Origin: Chrysogorgia sp. JL179-B06
Taxonomy: Eukaryota > Cnidaria > Anthozoa > Scleralcyonacea > Chrysogorgiidae
DNA length: 64,000 nt
Assembly (NCBI GenBank): GCA_035772405.1
Contig: JAYKKM010000115.1
Span: 1 to 64,000 of the forward strand
Direction: 5' to 3'
Position 1 is the stretch's first letter. Each line of letters begins with the position of its first letter. Below are positions 61,884 through 64,000 of the stretch, one piece after another. Below the pieces are notes generated by a model. That model was not told the origin of the DNA and searched no databases. It was given only the letters and a program-made list of their open reading frames with translations. The position numbers and the translations under genes were made by a program.

Positions 61884-62827
61884 ATGAGTCTAAACTATGG
61901 GTACGAGTCTGACGACCCTCACGATAAAATACTAAAGAGAACGAAAAGGCATCTAGACGAAGATCCCAAATTAAGTGCGACCGGTGGAAGGATGTCTGGA
62001 CTCATAGACATGCAAGGCTCAGCGATAAAAAACGTAGCAGACCCAGTCGATGACTCAGATGCTATCAACAAAAGAACTCTAGAGCAGTTGCTATCGGGTT
62101 TCCTCAAGAGTCAGTCCTATAATGTTGTGTTTGACTTCAACGTTAACACACACGCCTCGAAAAACGTGGAATTTCACACCAATGGCTCAAACAAAGTGAA
62201 AGCCATTGGTGAAACAAGTAAATTAGTGCAAAACAACCCAACTTATGGTCCTATTATTGGCGTTAACGGTGCGGGCCATAGTTTTCTATCCCCTGAGTTA
62301 ACACCACTCCCACTCGAGTCAGGCCTCCATTTTAACTGCCCGAGTATGCAATGGTGTGACCTCTCCATTTTTGTCGTAGTGCGGCTACCTATGAGAGCCA
62401 CGGGGTCAAATTGGGAGACAATTATATCAAACGACGACGGTCAGTGGGATAAGTTCATAGGGTACAAGACTGGTATGACTAATGGACTCGCATATGGTGG
62501 TAGCGACCCAGCAATGGAGAGCATATGCACTATTCCAAGCGGTGTTGACCTCACTAAAATGCATATGATATCAATACACTGGCAAATTCACACGTCAGAG
62601 TCAATAACACCAAGTCAACCGATTCAGACTTCATAGCGAGTATGAAAAAGATAGGCACACCTTATGGAACAATTTTTGGAATACACCGACCAAGAATACC
62701 ACTCGCACCTTATGCATACCCATCATTGATAGAATTCTACGGTGTGAGAATTGTGAGTGGTTACATGACAAACCGAGACATAGTAGTCATGGGTGGAGAA
62801 ATGACGAAGGAATATGGTATAAAGTAA
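61884..62827 (+). pseudogene. Fibre-like/lectin-like structural protein, broken by a frameshift
   Basis: The ATG at 61,884 starts a frame that ends at TAG 62,634-62,636 after 250 codons. The proper-looking continuation is in the -1 frame, ending at TAA 62,827. The switch must lie at about 62,580-62,605, so a 1-base loss or 2-base gain is likely. Residues 34-64 (GGRMSGLIDMQGSAIKNVAD...DAINKR) match a short motif found in tail-fibre and spike proteins, and mark the start of a shaft or trimer region. The rest is beta-rich with aromatic strands, like a concanavalin/LamG-type fold (residues about 135 onward; IEFYGVRIVSGYM in the second frame). By analogy with viral fibres the role would be surface attachment, but that is inference. 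I see no slippery heptamer at the switch, so programmed shifting is unlikely. Confidence 0.5.
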
Positions 62828-63034
62828 ATGGGAGCATGTATTTCGAGGCCCCATGAAATATATAAGATAAATAAAACGACTGACCACATGTTCAAAGCTG
62901 GTGGATCATTTGGTCGCGGTGACGTGACTCTCGAGCTCCACGCTGAGATTGGTATGAGGTCTAAAAAGACTTACGGCAAACCTATTATGTTACCAGAATC
63001 AGACACTGTGGGAGTGGTGGGAGACGCGACCTAA
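62828..63034 (+). CDS. Small protein with N-myristoylation-type start, 68 aa
   Basis: The ATG follows directly on the TAA of the previous gene with no spacer. The start MGACIS fits the N-myristoylation consensus (Gly2, Ser/Thr6) with a nearby Cys that could be palmitoylated. The rest is polar, with a Gly-rich GGSFGRGD and a charged EIGMRSKK segment and no membrane helix. This suggests lipid anchoring to an inner membrane face or to a virion membrane. No family is recognised. A new start exactly after a stop, in a different register of a damaged gene, could also mean that it is the end of a longer protein. Confidence 0.5.
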   Translation: MGACISRPHEIYKINKTTDHMFKAGGSFGRGDVTLELHAEIGMRSKKTYGKPIMLPESDTVGVVGDAT

Positions 63035-63040
63035 GTTAAG

Positions 63041-63211
63041 ATGGGTTGGTCTCAGCTTCGAGGGTCTCAGCTTCGAAGATTTAGAAAGCTGGTTCGTAAC
63101 ATTAGAAACTTTTTCAGACGACGTAGAAAACTGAAGACTAATAAAACACACCTGATGCGTTGGTACACAACAAACCAGATCTATAAAAAACCTAACGCCC
63201 ACATCGAGTAG
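63041..63211 (+). CDS. Very basic small protein, 56 aa, core-protein-like
   Basis: The ATG at 63,041 lies 6 bases after the previous stop and gives 56 codons ending in TAG. Eleven Arg and six Lys make up 30% of the chain, including FFRRRRKLK at residues 24-32. It also starts with Met-Gly (MGWSQL). The first codons carry a 15-bp tandem duplication with one or two changes (TCTCAGCTTCGAGGG, then TCTCAGCTTCGAAGA), which repeats Ser-Gln-Leu-Arg. Such small Arg-rich proteins in DNA viruses usually bind the packaged genome or disturb membranes. That is an analogy, not a homology. Too short for most gene finders. Confidence 0.5.
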   Translation: MGWSQLRGSQLRRFRKLVRNIRNFFRRRRKLKTNKTHLMRWYTTNQIYKKPNAHIE

Positions 63212-63233
63212 TTTTTTTTGTGGGACTATAGTA

Positions 63234-64000
63234 ATGACAACCAACTCAGTGCAACTATTTGATTTCGATGGTCACCAAATCACGACGGCTATGAATAACG
63301 GTGATATATGGTTCAAAGCGAAAGAAGTCGCGAGCGCTCTAGGTTATGCTCGACCAAAAGATGCAGTGCACGACCACGTCGAACCTGACTGTAGAATGAA
63401 GATGGAACAAGCCTCGTTTATCAACGAACTTGGAGTCTACTCGTTGGTGTTCTCGAGTAAAATGGAGCGTGCGAAACAGTTCGGAAGGTGGGTGCACTCA
63501 GAGGTCTCTCCAAGTGCTAGAAAGACTGTAGCTGACGTTGGTCTCAAACACAATCAGTTTAAAATGATCACTGAGTTCGATCTTCACACGAAAGTTGTTG
63601 GTTTTCTTAGGAAATATTATCCAGAAGCTATTTTGATAGCCGCTTGTGGTGAAAATCAAGACACCTCAAGTAAAAGAATAAATTCGTGGAAAAAAGGCTA
63701 CCAACGTGGAACACCTGACTTGATTATTGCTAATGCAAACCGACAGCATAGCGGGCTTGTGATTGAGTTCAAGAACCCAGGTGGCACAGGCAAGACATCC
63801 AAAGAGCAGGACTCTCTGTTGCTTAGGTACAAATCCGCTGGTTATCTAACATTGTTGTGCGACTCGTACGACGACGCTATTACCGCGATAATAAAATATT
63901 TCTTTGATATTGGGTTTCAATGTTCCCAGTGTTTTCGTAAATTTAAAAATAAAGCAGCGTTAAGTAACCACGAGAGACATTATTGTAAAGAGACTTTTTA
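63234..64000 (+). CDS. BRO-N / VRR nuclease / zinc-finger protein (partial at window end)
   Basis: The ATG at 63,234 opens 255 codons and the frame is still open at 64,000, so the end is unknown. Residues about 8-97 (WFKAKEVASALGY, FINELGVYSLVFSS, KQFGRWV) are a BRO-N domain, a DNA-binding module of viral and phage regulators. Residues about 112-222 are a VRR-type nuclease of the PD-(D/E)xK fold: E114, D162 in GTPDLII, E178 and K180 in VIEFK, and Q192 look like the catalytic set. A zinc finger follows (C230, C233, H246, and H249 or C251). The protein is probably a DNA-binding, structure-directed nuclease used in replication, resolution or host-DNA attack. The first two domains are clear, their fusion with a finger is unusual, and the role is inferred. 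Confidence 0.85.
   Translation, partial: MTTNSVQLFDFDGHQITTAMNNGDIWFKAKEVASALGYARPKDAVHDHVEPDCRMKMEQASFINELGVYSLVFSSKMERAKQFGRWVHSEVSPSARKTVADVGLKHNQFKMITEFDLHTKVVGFLRKYYPEAILIAACGENQDTSSKRINSWKKGYQRGTPDLIIANANRQHSGLVIEFKNPGGTGKTSKEQDSLLLRYKSAGYLTLLCDSYDDAITAIIKYFFDIGFQCSQCFRKFKNKAALSNHERHYCKETF

Noticed and set aside
62637..62827. A separate 61-residue gene starting at ATG 62,642
   Set aside because: The frame has sensible content upstream of that ATG and continues the fibre-like protein. A frameshift explains it better than a new gene.
54821..64000. A retrovirus or LTR retrotransposon as the source of the integrase
   Set aside because: There is no reverse transcriptase, gag, protease or LTR nearby, and the neighbours are capsid and packaging ATPase genes, which fits a Polinton.

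Overview
The window looks like nuclear DNA of an invertebrate animal, most likely an anthozoan cnidarian (coral or sea anemone). The evidence is non-LTR retrotransposon pieces with eukaryotic 3' tails, short inverted-repeat DNA transposons, a fragment of a protein repeat I recall from anthozoan gene models, and a Polinton/Maverick (adintovirus-like) element whose integrase carries a chromodomain. The phylum is an inference; no host gene here is conserved enough to settle it.

Layout. (1) About 1-45,912 is one very large satellite array built from three short modules: S = AATGC (5 bp), A = AATGTAGC (8 bp) and T = AATGTTGC (8 bp). They combine into 13-bp and 21-bp units and then into several higher-order repeats whose period changes along the array: 1,600 bp near the start, 717/865 bp within a 3,894-bp duplication at 10-17 kb, about 2.1 kb at 18-31 kb, about 1.33 kb at 31-41 kb, and 600 bp at 39-40 kb. 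Two retrotransposon fragments interrupt it, at 38,786-38,917 (minus strand) and 42,252-43,173 (plus strand). The very long open frames in the array are composition artefacts. (2) 45,913-53,000 is AT-rich non-coding DNA. It starts with the 5' half of a tRNA-like sequence exactly at the satellite edge, and holds short transposon remnants, a pair of inverted repeats 3.8 kb apart, a fragment of a repeated anthozoan-type gene and a weak candidate host exon. (3) About 53,000-64,000 holds the Polinton-like element, cut by the window end. Its left side carries AT-rich direct repeats, a small acidic ORF, a 173-bp near-perfect palindrome and a 45-55 bp minisatellite.

How the element is organised. Two tightly packed gene trains diverge from a 12-bp gap at 60,442-60,453. 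Leftward: a jelly-roll minor capsid candidate (broken by one in-frame TAA), integrase with chromodomain, a double-jelly-roll major capsid candidate with a long membrane-active-looking N-terminal extension, an A32/FtsK-type packaging ATPase, and a small membrane-anchored protein. Rightward: a 475-residue protein of unknown function with a C-terminal membrane anchor, a fibre-like protein (broken by a frameshift), a 68-residue protein with an N-myristoylation-type start, a 56-residue very basic protein, and a BRO-N / VRR-nuclease / zinc-finger protein that runs off the window. Together they suggest virion building (capsid, packaging, attachment), chromosomal insertion and DNA processing. DNA polymerase B and the maturation protease, expected in this class, are not in the window and could lie to the right.
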